Shown in pieces: positions 38,307 to 49,781 of a stretch of DNA of 56,978 nucleotides. The translations under genes and the position numbers were made by a program. Numbering within the stretch: the stretch's first letter is position 1; every line of letters starts with the position of its first letter. Below the pieces are notes generated by a model. The model was not told the DNA's origin, searched no databases, and was given only the letters and a program-made list of their open reading frames with translations. Source of the DNA: an uncultured Pelagibacteraceae bacterium (GTDB taxonomy: Bacteria > Pseudomonadota > Alphaproteobacteria > Pelagibacterales > Pelagibacteraceae); contig CACKRM010000003.1 of NCBI GenBank assembly GCA_902602655.1, positions 1 to 56,978 of the forward strand. Direction: 5' to 3'.

Positions 38307-39194
38307 ATGCCAAAAAAGAATAAAAAAAGAATTAAAAATAAAAAATCTTTATCTTTCCAGGAAATAATAATGAACTTGCAAAAATACTGGGGGAATTATG
38401 GATGTGTGATTTTACAACCTTACGATTTAGAGGTTGGAGCTGGAACCTTTCATCCAGCCACGACTTTAAGATCCTTAGGACCGAAACCCTGGAAAGCAGC
38501 TTACGTTCAACCTTCAAGGAGACCAACAGACGGAAGATATGGAAAAAACCCAAACAGACTTCAACACTACTATCAGTTTCAAGTCATAATTAAACCATCA
38601 CCAAAGAATATTAAAAAAATTTTTTTAAAAAGTTTATCTTCAATTGGTATTGATATTAAAAATAATGACATAAGATTTGTAGAGGATGATTGGGAAAGTC
38701 CAACTTTAGGAGCAGCAGGCCTAGGATGGGAGGTTTGGTGTAACGGTATGGAGATTACTCAGTTTACTTATTTTCAACAAATGACAGGAATTGAATGCAA
38801 ACCTGTCTCTGTAGAGCTTACTTACGGTTTAGAAAGATTGTGTATGTTTGTTCAAGGAAAGAAAAATGTTTTTGACTTGGATTGGAACAACGACGGTGTA
38901 AAATATAAAGATGTTTATTTGCAATCCGAAAAAGAATTTTCAGCTTATAATTTTGAGTTCGCAAACACTAAATCATTATTGGATAACTTTGATATAGCAG
39001 AGAAAGAATGTATTTCATTATTGGAAAAAAAAATTGTTTTGCCTGCCTATGATCAATGTTTAAAAGCTAGTCATATTTTTAATCTCTTAGACGCAAGAGG
39101 CGTTGTTGGTGTGGCTGAACGAACAGGATATATTAATAGAATTAGAGATCTAGCTAAAGGCTGTGGTTCTCTTTGGCTAGAATCAAAAGATTAA
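38307..39194 (+). CDS. glyQ: Glycyl-tRNA synthetase alpha subunit
   Basis: Catalytic alpha chain of the bacterial alpha2-beta2 glycyl-tRNA synthetase, 295 residues. Signatures: [104 protein letters not shown] and [12 protein letters not shown] lysine-rich N-terminal extension of about 17 residues precedes FQEIIMNL; an internal ATG at 38370 is an alternative start. glyS follows after 2 bases. Confidence 0.97.
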   Translation: MPKKNKKRIKNKKSLSFQEIIMNLQKYWGNYGCVILQPYDLEVGAGTFHPATTLRSLGPKPWKAAYVQPSRRPTDGRYGKNPNRLQHYYQFQVIIKPSPKNIKKIFLKSLSSIGIDIKNNDIRFVEDDWESPTLGAAGLGWEVWCNGMEITQFTYFQQMTGIECKPVSVELTYGLERLCMFVQGKKNVFDLDWNNDGVKYKDVYLQSEKEFSAYNFEFANTKSLLDNFDIAEKECISLLEKKIVLPAYDQCLKASHIFNLLDARGVVGVAERTGYINRIRDLAKGCGSLWLESKD

Positions 39195-39196
39195 TT

Positions 39197-41252
39197 ATGG
39201 CTCAATTTTTACTTGAACTATATAGCGAGGAAATTCCTCCTTTGCTTCAAATTAATGCTAGAGAAGAAATAAAAAAAATTTTTGAAAAGTCTATAAAAGA
39301 TGAAGGTCTTACTTTTAAATCAATTGATGTCTATTCAACACCAACTAGACTCACACTCGTGATAGATAATCTTCCTGAAAAAATAAAAATCTTATCTAAA
39401 GAAATTAAAGGGCCAAAAGTTGGCGTGGAAGAAAATATTCTTAAAAGTTTTGTTAGCTCTCACAATGTCAGTAAAGAAGATATCTATGAGAAGGACCTAG
39501 ATAAGGGTAAATTTTATTTTATTAAAACTAAATCTAAAGAAGTTTTTACTAAGGATCTGCTGATCAAAATTACACCTAAATCCTTAAAAGAAGTTAGTTG
39601 GAGAAAATCAATGCGATGGTCTGATAATAATTTAATGTGGGGTAGGCCATTAAGATCCATTGTCTCTATCTTCAATAAACAACCTTTAATATTCGATTTT
39701 GAGCATTTAAAATCAACAGATACTACAATATCAGAGTTAGATTTAGCTACAAATTCAAAAAAAATTAAGACCTATAAAGAGTACCAGTCCTTTTTAAAAT
39801 CTAACAAGATTTTATTAAATCATAAAAATAGAGAAGCTAAAATATTAGAAAAAATAAAAAAAATTTGTCATTCGAAAAAATTTAGAGAAAATTTTGATCC
39901 AAATCTATTAAAAGAAGTAGTAAATATAGTTGAAAATCCAAATGTGCTTCTTATAAACTTTAATAAAGAGTACCTTAAATTACCTAAAGAAATAATCATT
40001 TCTACTCTTCAAAAACATCAAAGGTATTTTCCTCTTCTTGATAACAAAGACAGACTGTCAAATTTTTTTTTAGTTGTTGCAAATAAATCTGACAATAAAA
40101 ACTTTATTAAAGAAGGAAACAAAAGAGTTGTAGAAGCAAGGCTAGCTGACGCACAGTTTTTTTGGGAAAAAGATAAGTCTAAAAATCTTATAAAACAAAT
40201 AGCAAAACTAAAAGCAGTGACATTTTATGATAAGCTTGGAACTATTTATGATAAAACTCAAAGATTAAGAAAACTTTCTTCACTAATATCAGATGAATTT
40301 AATATTAATAAAGAAAAAGCAGAAATCGCTGCATCAATATCTAAATCTGATCTTTGCTCTGATCTTGTTGGGGAATATCCTGAGCTTCAAGGTATTATGG
40401 GAAAACATTTTGCTTTATCACAAGGATTTGAGGAGGATGTAGCAAATTCAATAAGTGATCATTATCTTCCTAGTGGTTTAGCGTCTGATGTTCCAAGAAA
40501 ACCAATAAGTTATTCGATTTCAATAGTTGACAAACTTGACTCTTTAGTAGGATTTTTTCTGATAAACGAAAAACCTACTAGCTCAAAAGATCCTTTTGCT
40601 CTCAGACGTTCGGCAATAGGACTATTAAGAATAATTATTGAAAATAGATTAAATTTAAAGATAAGAGATTTAATTAATTATTCTTCAACACTTTTTATTG
40701 ACCAAGGTGTTAATCAAAAAAATGAGAACTTTGACAACGACCTACTAAATTTTCTTAAAGAACGAATGAGAAATATATTAAAAGAGAAAAAAATACAACA
40801 AGATATAATTGAAGCTTCCATAAGTTCTCATTCGGGAGACAATTATTTAGATCTTTTTAGAAAAAGTTTTTTGATGAACAAATACATTAATAAAGATATT
40901 GGAAAAAATGTAATCTATTCTTATAAAAGAGCATCAAATATTCTCAATCATGAAAAAAAAAGAAATATTTGGAAAACCTGATTCTGTTCTTTTTAGAAAA
41001 GAAGAAGAAAAAAGTCTTTTTAAAAAAATTAACGAAATTCGGAAGGCATTTACAGTAAAAGAAGAAGACAAAAACTATGAAAATCTGCTAATACAATTGT
41101 CTGAGATTAAAAGTTACACAGATAGCTTTTTTGATAATGTAGTGGTAAATGATGAGAATCATGATATTAAAAATAATCGTTTAGAACTATTAAAAATGTT
41201 TTGTAAAACCTTTAATAGTTTTATTGATTTTTCTAAGTTAGAAGGAGCTTAA
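39197..41252 (+). CDS. glyS: Glycyl-tRNA synthetase beta subunit, frameshifted
   Basis: Beta chain, tRNA-binding part of glycyl-tRNA synthetase. From ATG 39197 (AQFLLELYSEEIPP) the first frame runs to 40981; the C-terminal DALR-like anticodon region continues one frame over (KEIFGKPDSVLFRKEEE to 41252). The break is in 9 A at 40953-40961; dropping one A joins NILNHEKK to EIFGKPDS and gives 684 residues, the normal size. Other signatures: STPTRLTLVI, KGPKVG, SMRWSDNNLMWGRPLRSIVSIF, HQRYFPL, VEARLADAQFFWEKDK and KSDLCSDLVGEYPELQGIMGKHFA. As glyS is essential, a sequence error is the likelier explanation. ppdK starts right after. Confidence 0.93.
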
Positions 41253-43916
41253 ATGGGAAATGTAGTTTTTAGTTTTGACGAAAAAAAAAATAAAAAAATT
41301 AAAAATATAAAAAATATCTTAGGAGGAAAAGGAGCTAACCTTGCAGAAATGGGAAGATTAGGTTTGCCCGTACCTCCAGGTTTTACAATTTCAACAGAGG
41401 TATGTGACATTTTTTATAATAATAAAAAAAAACTTCCAAATAATATTATTAAGGCAATTGACAAAGAGTTAAAAAAAATTGAAAAAAATACCAAAAAAAA
41501 ATTTGGAGATTTAAAAAAATCCTCTCTTAGTATCAGTCAGGTCTGGCGCAAGAATATCGATGCCAGGGATGATGGATACAATTTTAAATTTAGGTTTAAA
41601 TGATAAAACAGTTGAATCACTTGCTAAAAAAACCTCGAACGGTAGATTTGCAAAAGATAGCTACAGAAGATTTATTCAAATGTATAGCAGTGTTGTTTTA
41701 GGAATAGGAAATCACTTATTCGAAGAGATGATTGACAATTTTAAACTCACTAAAGGAGTGCTTTCAGATACTGAACTTGATGAAAACGACTGGGATGGTT
41801 TAATACAAAATTTTAAGGAACTAATAAAAAAAGAAAAAAAAATAGAATTTCCACAAGATGTCAATAAACAACTTTACGGAGCTATCTCTTCGGTTTTTTT
41901 ATCATGGAATAGTAACCGGGCAAAAACTTACAGGAAGCTTAATCATATCCCTGATCATTGGGGAACAGCAGTAAATGTTCAAGCAATGGTTTTTGGAAAT
42001 ATGGGAGAAGATTGTTCCACTGGGGTGGCTTTTACTAGAAACCCTTCAACGGGTGAAAAAGCTTTTTTTTGGTGAATATCTAATTAATGCACAAGGTGAG
42101 GATGTTGTAGCAGGTACGAGAACTCCTCAACATATTACTAAGAAAGCAAAAAAAGATTCTGGCTCAAAGTCTTTATCAATGGAAGAGGCCATGCCTAAGG
42201 TTTACCAACAATTAAAAAAAATATTTATTAAGTTAGAAAATCACTACAGAGATATGCAAGATATAGAATTTACAGTCGAAAATAATAAACTTTGGATGCT
42301 ACAAACACGGTCAGGCAAAAGAACAGCAAAAGCAGCAATCAAAATTGCAGTAGATATGGTTAAAGAAAAACTAATTTCTAAAAAAGAAGCTTTACTAAGA
42401 ATTGACCCAAATTCATTAGAAACTTTACTTCATCCAACTTTGGATGAAAAAGTGGAAAAAAAAATCATAGCTTCAGGCCTGCCAGCATCTCCTGGAGCAG
42501 CAAGTGGAAAAGTTGTATTTTCTGCTGAAGAAGCTGAAAAATTAAACGGAATGATGCAAGATACAATTTTGGTAAGAATAGAAACTTCTCCTGAAGACAT
42601 TCATGGAATGCATGCAGCAAAAGGAATTTTAACTTCAAGAGGAGGTATGACAAGTCACGCTGCCGTGGTTGCCAGAGGAATGGGAAGACCATGTGTTTCA
42701 GGATCTAGTGAGATTAACATCGATTATGAGAATAAACAATTTAAAGCTGGAGATGAATTAATTAAAGAGGGCGAAATTATAACTATTGATGGTGGTAGCG
42801 GAAAAGTTATGCTTGGTACTGTACCAACAGTAAAACCAGAAATCTCAGGATATTTTTCTACAATAATGAGTTGGGCAGACAAATATAGAAAATTAAAAAT
42901 TAGAACAAACGCTGAGACAGTCAAGGATACCAAAACTGCTAGAGAATTTGGAGCAGAAGGAATTGGCTTATGTAGAACAGAACATATGTTTTTTGATGAA
43001 GAAAGAATTTTATCTGTAAGGCAGATGATTTTATCAAAATCCTTAGAAGACAGAAATAACGCCTTAAATAAACTTTTACCACACCAAAAAAATGATTTTA
43101 AAGGGATATTTAAAAGCAATGTTCGGACTTCCAGTAACGGTTAGACTACTTGACCCTCCATTGCATGAATTTTTACCAAAGTCTGATAAAGACATTGATG
43201 AAGTTGCTAGATCGCTAAATTTGGGAGCCAAAGAGGTTAAAGACAGAATATCTGAGCTTCATGAACAAAATCCTATGTTGGGCCACAGAGGATGCAGACT
43301 AGGTATATCTTTTCCAGAAATATATGAAATGCAATGTAAAGCAATTTTTGAAGCCTTGATTGAGTGTAAAAAAGAAAAATCAAAATCAGCTATACCTGAA
43401 ATTATGATACCTTTGGTTTCAACAGATACTGAATTGAAAATTTTAAGGGATTTAGTCAATAAAATTGCTAAAGAAGTACAAACAAAAAATAAAATTAAAA
43501 TTAATTATATTGTAGGAACGATGATTGAATTGCCTAGAGCAGCTTTACAAGCAAAATCAATCTCAAAATACGCAGACTTTTTTAGCTTTGGTACTAATGA
43601 TTTAACACAAACTGCACTTGGCATAAGTAGAGATGATTCAGGAAAATTTTTAAACGATTATGTTGATCATAAAATTTTCGATAAAGACCCATTCGTTAGC
43701 ATCGATGAAGATGGCGTTGGTGAATTAGTTGAAATTGCTTCAAATAGAGGTAGAAAACAAAATAAAAGATTGAAGTTAGGAATTTGCGGCGAACACGGAG
43801 GAGATCCTAAAAGTATTGAGTTTTGCTCTAAGGTTGGCTTGAATTATGTATCTTGTTCTCCTTATAGAGTTCCTGTGGCCAGACTAGCTGCTGCACAGGC
43901 AGAACTTTTAAAATAA
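41253..43916 (+). CDS. ppdK: Pyruvate, phosphate dikinase, three frameshifts
   Basis: Interconverts pyruvate, ATP and phosphate with PEP, AMP and PPi. Four collinear pieces in three successive frames make one 886-residue [42 protein letters not shown] to [23 protein letters not shown] to the phosphohistidine motif [21 protein letters not shown]; and [21 protein letters not shown] to the active-site [10 protein letters not shown]. Breaks are extra bases in A7 (41513-41519), T8 (42063-42070) and A4 (43112-43115); deleting one base at each restores every conserved motif and overall length. Decay would not leave such perfect pieces, so sequencing error is likely. The ATG follows glyS directly, and glyQ-glyS-ppdK order is typical. 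Confidence 0.93.
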
Positions 43917-43922
43917 AAAGTT

Positions 43923-44753
43923 TTAAAGTATTGATAAGCTACTATCGAAAAATTTAGCGCTATGTGTAATTGCTCCAACAGATATTCTGTTAACACCTGT
44001 TTTTGATATTTGTTTAATATTTTTTAATGTAGCATTACCAGAATACTCAGTTTCATATTTATTTTTGCAAATTTTTAAACATTTTTTTAATTGTTTTGGG
44101 CTCATATTATCGAATAAAATTCTTTTAAATTTTACACCTAAAACTTGATTTAATTGTTTTAAATTCTCTATTTCAACAGTAATGATCTTTTTAGTTTTGA
44201 TAGCTTTTTTAATTAATTTTTTTAAATTATTTTCAGCGTTTATATGATTATCTTTAATTAATATTTCATCGCTTAGATTGTAACGATGATTATATCCTCC
44301 ACCTTTTTTTACAGCATATTTTTCTAATAACCTGAGGTTTGGTGTAGTTTTTCGAGTACAGCATATTTTAGTTTTTTTATTTACTTTGTTAACATATCGG
44401 TTAGTTAAAGTAGCTATACCTGAAGCATGATTGAGAAAATTTAAAGCAGTTCTTTCTGCAATTAGAATAGTTTTAGTTTTAGCTTTAATTTCAGCAATAA
44501 CTTTATTTTTTTTTATTTTTGTTCCATCTCTTACTTTACTTTTAAAAATTGTTTCTTTTCCGATTATTTTAAATGCTGCTTTACAAAAATTTATTCCTGC
44601 AACTACACCATTTTGTTTAGATATTATTTTTGCATTTAGTTTTTTATTTTTTAAACTAATCAAATTAGTGGTAATATCTCCTCTAGGTTTTAAATCTTCT
44701 TCCAACGCCTTTTTGACAACAGAGTTTATATATTTTTGATTTATCTTATACAC
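43923..44753 (-). CDS. nadC: Nicotinate-nucleotide pyrophosphorylase (quinolinate phosphoribosyltransferase)
   Basis: Turns quinolinate and PRPP into nicotinate mononucleotide in de novo NAD synthesis. 276 residues with ALEEDLKPRGDITTNL, AERTALNFLNHASGIATLTNRYV, TRKTTPNLRLLEKYAVKKGGGYNHR, LIKDNH, VEIENL, ILFDNMSPKQL and a C-terminal ISVGAITHSAKFFDSSL. All substrate-binding arginines, lysines and histidine in those motifs are kept. It lies 5 bases after nadA, and converges on ppdK 6 bases away. nadB is not adjacent. Confidence 0.96.
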   Translation of the reverse strand: MYKINQKYINSVVKKALEEDLKPRGDITTNLISLKNKKLNAKIISKQNGVVAGINFCKAAFKIIGKETIFKSKVRDGTKIKKNKVIAEIKAKTKTILIAERTALNFLNHASGIATLTNRYVNKVNKKTKICCTRKTTPNLRLLEKYAVKKGGGYNHRYNLSDEILIKDNHINAENNLKKLIKKAIKTKKIITVEIENLKQLNQVLGVKFKRILFDNMSPKQLKKCLKICKNKYETEYSGNATLKNIKQISKTGVNRISVGAITHSAKFFDSSLSIL

Positions 44754-44758
44754 TAAAA

Positions 44759-45748
44759 CTATCTACCAATTTCAGTCATTCTTTGTACTGATTTTCTTGC
44801 TCTAGTAGCTATATTGTGACTAATTTTAATTTCGTTGGTTTCATTTTTTAGACAGTCATATATTTTTTTTAATGTAATTTTTTTCATGTATGGACAAAGA
44901 TTGCAGGGTTTAACAAATTCGACATTTGGATTTTCAACTTGAATATTGTCACTCATCGAGCATTCAGTAACTAAAAGTACTTTTTTTGGTTGATTTTGCT
45001 TTACATAATTTACCATACCAGAAGTTGATCCTGCAAAATCTGATGCACTTATAACATCTGGAGGACATTCAGGATGAGCAATAACTTTTATACCAGGATT
45101 TTGTTTTCTAATATCCTCAACTTCTTCAGCAGTAAATTTTTCGTGAACAATACAAGTTCCTTGCCATGAAATAATTTTTACTTTTGTATTTTTTTGAACG
45201 TAATTAGCAAGATAATGGTCTGGAAGAAATATAACTTTTTCTACTCCAAGAGACTCAACTACTTTAACAGCATTTGCTGAAGTGCAACATACATCAGTCT
45301 CAGCTTTAACATCAGCAGATGTGTTAACATAAGATACCACAGGAACGCCTGGATATTTTTCTTTTAGCATAACTACATCTTCACCAGTTATAGAGGCTGA
45401 CAAAGAGCAGCCTGCTTGCATATCAGGTATTAAAACTTTTTTTTTCGGATTCATTAACTTTGCAGTTTCAGCCATGAAATGAACTCCGCAAAGAACAATT
45501 ATATCTGCTGAAGTTTTTGCAGCTTCCTGAGCTAAAGCGAGAGAGTCCGCAGAAATATCTGCTACCCCATGATATATTTCTGGTGTTTGATAGTTATGAG
45601 CTAGAATTACAGCATTTTTCTCTTTTTTTAGCTCATTAATTTTTTTAATTAATGGGGCATGAAATTTCCATTCAACATCAGGAACGACTTTAGAAATTTT
45701 TCTGTAAATTTCTAACGTTTCCCTGTCAAACTTTTGATGCGTAGACAT
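44759..45748 (-). CDS. nadA: Quinolinate synthase A
   Basis: [4Fe-4S] enzyme condensing iminoaspartate with dihydroxyacetone phosphate to quinolinate; 329 residues. Signatures: [69 protein letters not shown] and [12 protein letters not shown]. Cluster cysteines are expected in VLCGV, one middle cysteine and NLCPYM, all present. It needs iminoaspartate from an L-aspartate oxidase or dehydrogenase that is not in this window. Divergent from tRNA-Leu 62 bases away. Confidence 0.97.
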   Translation of the reverse strand: MSTHQKFDRETLEIYRKISKVVPDVEWKFHAPLIKKINELKKEKNAVILAHNYQTPEIYHGVADISADSLALAQEAAKTSADIIVLCGVHFMAETAKLMNPKKKVLIPDMQAGCSLSASITGEDVVMLKEKYPGVPVVSYVNTSADVKAETDVCCTSANAVKVVESLGVEKVIFLPDHYLANYVQKNTKVKIISWQGTCIVHEKFTAEEVEDIRKQNPGIKVIAHPECPPDVISASDFAGSTSGMVNYVKQNQPKKVLLVTECSMSDNIQVENPNVEFVKPCNLCPYMKKITLKKIYDCLKNETNEIKISHNIATRARKSVQRMTEIGR

Positions 45749-45810
45749 ACTTATTCCAGTCTATCAACTTGAACTTAAGTTGTCATTCACTTATTGTCGC
45801 AGATAATATA

Positions 45811-45895
45811 GCGGTCGTGCTGAAATTGGTAGACAGGCACGGTTGAGGGCCGTGTGGGTTATCCCATGAGAGTTCGAGTCTCTCCGACCGCACCA
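45811..45895 (+). tRNA. tRNA-Leu (GAG)
   Basis: An 85-nt class II tRNA with acceptor GCGGTCG/CGACCGC, D arm, anticodon stem CACGG/CCGTG with loop TTGAGGG giving anticodon GAG (CUC and CUU codons), long variable arm with stem TGGG-TTAT-CCCA, T arm GAG-TTCGAGT-CTC and encoded CCA. It lies between divergent nadA and an accessory-looking segment (small membrane ORF and acyltransferase). Confidence 0.97.
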
Positions 45896-45910
45896 AAATG
45901 TAAAGGGATT

Positions 45911-46027
45911 ATGGAATTTTTTTATAAACACAAAAGGATAATACTAATTATCTTAATAGTTTTATTTATCGAACTAAGCGGATATGGGATACTGGCTTCA
46001 TTATCAAGACTTTTAAATGCACTTTAA
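45911..46027 (+). CDS. Small single-span membrane protein (hypothetical)
   Basis: A 38-codon ORF starting ATG 45911, 15 bases after the tRNA-Leu CCA, with AAAGGG about 4 bases upstream as ribosome site. The peptide starts MEFFYKHKR, then has one long hydrophobic stretch IILIILIVLFIELSGYGILA (residues 10-29) containing one glutamate, and ends SLSRLLNAL. The positive N-terminus followed by a membrane helix is protein-like, and codon choice resembles its neighbours. I do not recognise a family. In AT-rich DNA short hydrophobic ORFs arise by chance, so confidence is modest. No other gene covers this 167-base gap. Confidence 0.45.
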   Translation: MEFFYKHKRIILIILIVLFIELSGYGILASLSRLLNAL

Positions 46028-46062
46028 ACTTAATTTTAATATATAATTTAATCTTATTAATA

Positions 46063-48023
46063 ATGAACAAATACAGTAATTATAGACCAGAAATTGATGG
46101 TTTAAGGGCTGTTGCAGTCTTAGCTGTAATTTTTTATCACGCTGAAATCAGTATACTTGATATTGATTTTTTCTCAGGCGGTTTCATTGGTGTAGACATT
46201 TTTTTTGTTATTTCTGGTTATTTAATAACAAAAATAATATTAAATGAGCTAAAACTCACAGGTAAGTTTTCTTATCTGAACTTTTACAAAAGAAGAGCAA
46301 GACGTATATTGCCCATTCTTTTCTTTGTAATGTTATTTTCATTTCCTTTTGTTTATCATTTTGCTATCTCAAGTTTTTTTATTGATTATGCAAAATCTAT
46401 AATTTCCTCGGTAATTTTTATTTCAAATTATTATTTTTGGCATTTAGGAATTGGGTATGATCAACTTCAAACTATACAATTTCAACCTTTTCTTCACACA
46501 TGGTCACTTTCTGTAGAAGAACAATTCTATATTGTTTTTCCAATTTGTCTTATTTTTATAATTAAATTTTTGGAAAAATATACTACTTCAATTTTATTTT
46601 TTGGATTTTTTATAAGCTTGTTTGCTGCAGACTTTTTAAGCCAGACACATGCATCTATTAACTTTTATTCACTTCCTACAAGAGGCTGGGAACTTCTAGC
46701 TGGAAGCTTGCTTGCTAATTTTGAGATAAAATATGGACGAAAAAGTGAAAAAAAAGTTTACCATTTTATTTCCTTTAATAGGGATTGCTTTAATAATTTA
46801 TTCTTTCGTTTCGTTTAATGATAGAATGTTTTTACCCTCAATAACTACACTGATACCAGTCATAGGAGTTTGCTTAATTATTTGGTACTCACAGAAAAAC
46901 TGTTTAATCACAAATCTTCTTTCAAGTAAGATTTTTGTAGGAACAGGACTGATTTCATACTCGTTATATCTTTGGCATTATCCAATATTTGTTTTATTTA
47001 ACAGCATTAACTTATTACTTTTAATTATTTCTACTTTTGCACTTTCAATTGGATCTTATTTCCTTATTGAAAAACCTTTTAGATCCAAATCAAAATTAAA
47101 TAAATTTTATAATTTAAAAACATTATTGTTTGCTTCTATTACATTATTATTAATTAATTTGACTGTAATTTCTCAAAACGGTTTTCAAAAAAATAAAAAC
47201 TATCCTAAAATTATTAACAATATTATTTTTGAAAAAGACCCTAATAATAAAAATAAAAAATTTGAAAAACAAACACTTGATAATAGCAAGAGGGACCTTT
47301 TCATCGTCGGGGATAGTCATATGGATCAGCTTAAAAAAGTACTAGGACAAAACGAAGAGATAATTTCAAGATTTAATTTTCATGATTTAAATAGCATTGG
47401 TTGTTATTATATTTTTGGTTTTGATAAAGTTCAAAAGTATTCTTTAAAAGTAGAAAATTATTGTAATAAAAAAAACGCAGGAAGATAGAAAAAAAGCAAT
47501 GTTATCTGGTAAAAAACCCATAGCCATTATCGGCGGAAGGTTGCCCATGTATTTATCAGGCGAAAGGTATGACAATGGAGAAGGCGGTAGAGAGCAAAGA
47601 GAATGGTGGTTTTTGAAAGGAAAAGGAAAGTTAACAGCTAAAGAAGCCGTTAAGAAATCTATTGAAGAACTGCTTGATAACAATGTTGATGTAATTCTTA
47701 TTTATCCAGTACCCCCAGTAGGGTTTGATGTAACAAAAAAATTATTTGATTTGTATATGTGGAATAAAGAAGATTTTACAGATATTTTAAAATCAAAACC
47801 TTTAACAACTTCTTATAGTAATTTTCTTAATTATGCAGAAAATAGTCATAGTGTTTTGAATAGCTTAAAACATAAAAATTTGTACAAAATTTTTCCTCAC
47901 GAAATGTTTTGTGACACAGAAATAAAAAATAGGTGTCTTTTGCATGACAATGATGAGATATTCTATGTTGATAATAATCACCTATCAAAGCAGGAAACGA
48001 AAAAATACTTAGAGTGGTTTTAG
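46063..48023 (+). CDS. Acyltransferase 3 / SGNH-hydrolase fusion (OafA/OafB-like), two frameshifts
   Basis: Membrane O-acyltransferase of about 652 residues when joined, likely acetylating surface polysaccharide. The first piece begins YRPEIDGLRAVAVLAVIFYH and has FIGVDIFFVISGYLITKII, FYKRRARRILP and TWSLSVEEQFYIVFP, all acyltransferase-3 signatures with about ten membrane helices; the C-terminal periplasmic SGNH domain has FIVGDSHMDQ and a late YVDNNHLSKQ (DxxH). Frame breaks at A8 46748-46755 and A8 47468-47475; removing one A at each restores continuity (YGRKSEKKFTILFPL; NKKTQEDRKKAM). It stands alone next to tRNA-Leu. If the indels are errors it is intact; otherwise a pseudogene. Confidence 0.88.
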
Positions 48024-48051
48024 ATAAATTGGAAAAAATAGAGTTGAAAAA

Positions 48052-49737
48052 TTAGAAAAGACCCTCGATTTCTTCTTTGTTATTCAACTTTATATTATTG
48101 GAAGCTGGCTCTTTCGGCAATCCAGGCATTGTCATTATTGAACCACATATCACAACAATAAATTTAGCTCCTGATGAAAGAATAACTTCTCTTACTTGTA
48201 AAGTATGGCCTGAAGGGGCCCCTTTCAATTTTGGGTCTATTGAAAAACTATATTGAGTTTTAGCAATACAAACGGGAAATTTTTTAAATCCTGCTTTTTC
48301 TATTTCTGTAATTTTCTTCTTAGCCTCATCATTAAATTCAACTTTATCTGCTCCATAAAGCTCTTTTGCAATAGTTTCAATTTTCTTTAAAATAGGCGTT
48401 TCATTAGAATAAAGATGTTTAAAATTTCCTTTTTTATTATTTTTACAAATTTTAACTACATTATTTGCTAGATCAATTGCGCCCTTTCCTCCTTTAGACC
48501 AATGAGTGCATAAACTCACTTTAACTGACAAAGAAGAACAAAATTTTTTGATAATTTCAATTTCTTTATCTGTGTCAGAAGTAAAATGATTTATTGCAAC
48601 TATTATTTCTAAGCCAAATTTTTTAATATTTTTTATATGCCTTTCAAGATTTGGTAATCCTTTTTTTAAAGCTTCTAAATTTTCTTGCTTTAAATTATTT
48701 TTATCAACACCACCGTGCATTTTAAGGGCTCGAATTGTAGCCACGATGACAACACAATCTGGTTGAATACCAGCTTCACGACATTTGATATTTAAAAATT
48801 TTTCAGCTCCAAGATCAGCGCCAAAACCAGCTTCAGTTATAACATAATCTGATAATTTTAGTGCAGTCTTTGTTGCTAGAATAGAGTTGCACCCGTGAGC
48901 TATATTGGCAAAAGGTCCACCATGAATAATTGCTGGATTATTTTCAAGAGTTTGAACTGCATTCGGTCTAATTGCATCTTTAAGCAAAACCGTCATTGGA
49001 CCTTGTGCTTTAAGATCTCTTGCATATATGGGTTTATTTTCTTTTGAATAAGCTACTGTAATATTCCCAATTTTTTTTTCTAGATCTTGCAAATTATTTG
49101 ATAAACAAAATATAGCCATTACTTCAGAAGCTACTGTAATATCATAACCATCATCTCTTGGAATATTATTCTTTAATTTACCAAGATTAATCTTAATAGA
49201 CCTTAAGGCCCTATCGTTTAAATCAACAACCCTTTTCCAAGTAATATTTTTTGGATCTATATTTAATTCGTTACCCCAATAGATGTGATTATCAATTAAA
49301 GCAGAAAGTAAATTATGTGCAGAAGTAATTGCATGAAAGTCTCCAGTGAAATGTAAATTAATTTGCTCCATAGGTATAACTTGAGCGTAACCCCCACCTG
49401 CTGCTCCTCCTTTCATTCCAAAAGAAGGACCTAAACTAGGCTCCCTTAAGCAAACAATAGATTGTTTACCAATTTTATTTAAACCGTCATTTAAACCTAC
49501 AGAAGTAGTAGTTTTTCCTTCACCCGCAGGAGTTGGTGTAATCGCAGTTACTAGAATTAAATTACTTTTTTTTTCTTTTAAGGAAGAAATATAGTTCAAA
49601 TTTAATTTCGCTATATGACGCCCCATTGGGCTAAAAGCAAGATGGTTATCAGGAATTTTAATTTTTTTTAAAATATCTTTTATAGGCTTTATTTTTGCTG
49701 CTCTTGCTATTTGAATATCTGACTTTTGACTACTCAT
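48052..49737 (-). CDS. fhs: Formate-tetrahydrofolate ligase
   Basis: ATP-dependent ligase forming 10-formyl-THF from formate; 561 residues. Signatures: [21 protein letters not shown] (P-loop, about 64-84), [78 protein letters not shown], and a C-terminal [10 protein letters not shown]. In SAR11 it belongs to the C1 network that oxidises methyl groups and formate, working in either direction with FolD. ATG at 49737; 44 bases separate it from ygfZ, both on the minus strand. Confidence 0.98.
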   Translation of the reverse strand: MSSQKSDIQIARAAKIKPIKDILKKIKIPDNHLAFSPMGRHIAKLNLNYISSLKEKKSNLILVTAITPTPAGEGKTTTSVGLNDGLNKIGKQSIVCLREPSLGPSFGMKGGAAGGGYAQVIPMEQINLHFTGDFHAITSAHNLLSALIDNHIYWGNELNIDPKNITWKRVVDLNDRALRSIKINLGKLKNNIPRDDGYDITVASEVMAIFCLSNNLQDLEKKIGNITVAYSKENKPIYARDLKAQGPMTVLLKDAIRPNAVQTLENNPAIIHGGPFANIAHGCNSILATKTALKLSDYVITEAGFGADLGAEKFLNIKCREAGIQPDCVVIVATIRALKMHGGVDKNNLKQENLEALKKGLPNLERHIKNIKKFGLEIIVAINHFTSDTDKEIEIIKKFCSSLSVKVSLCTHWSKGGKGAIDLANNVVKICKNNKKGNFKHLYSNETPILKKIETIAKELYGADKVEFNDEAKKKITEIEKAGFKKFPVCIAKTQYSFSIDPKLKGAPSGHTLQVREVILSSGAKFIVVICGSIMTMPGLPKEPASNNIKLNNKEEIEGLF

Positions 49738-49781
49738 CGAGACTCCTATATCTAAAAAATAAAGCTATGTATAGATGATTA

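Noticed and set aside
42724-43119. 131-codon minus-strand open frame inside ppdK
   Set aside because: Antisense to conserved PPDK sequence; no start site or family features.
38038-47475. Programmed ribosomal frameshifting or transcriptional slippage at the seven A/T runs
   Set aside because: Three sites in one gene, a run as short as A4, and unrelated housekeeping genes all needing the same shift make programmed recoding unlikely; consensus error is simpler.
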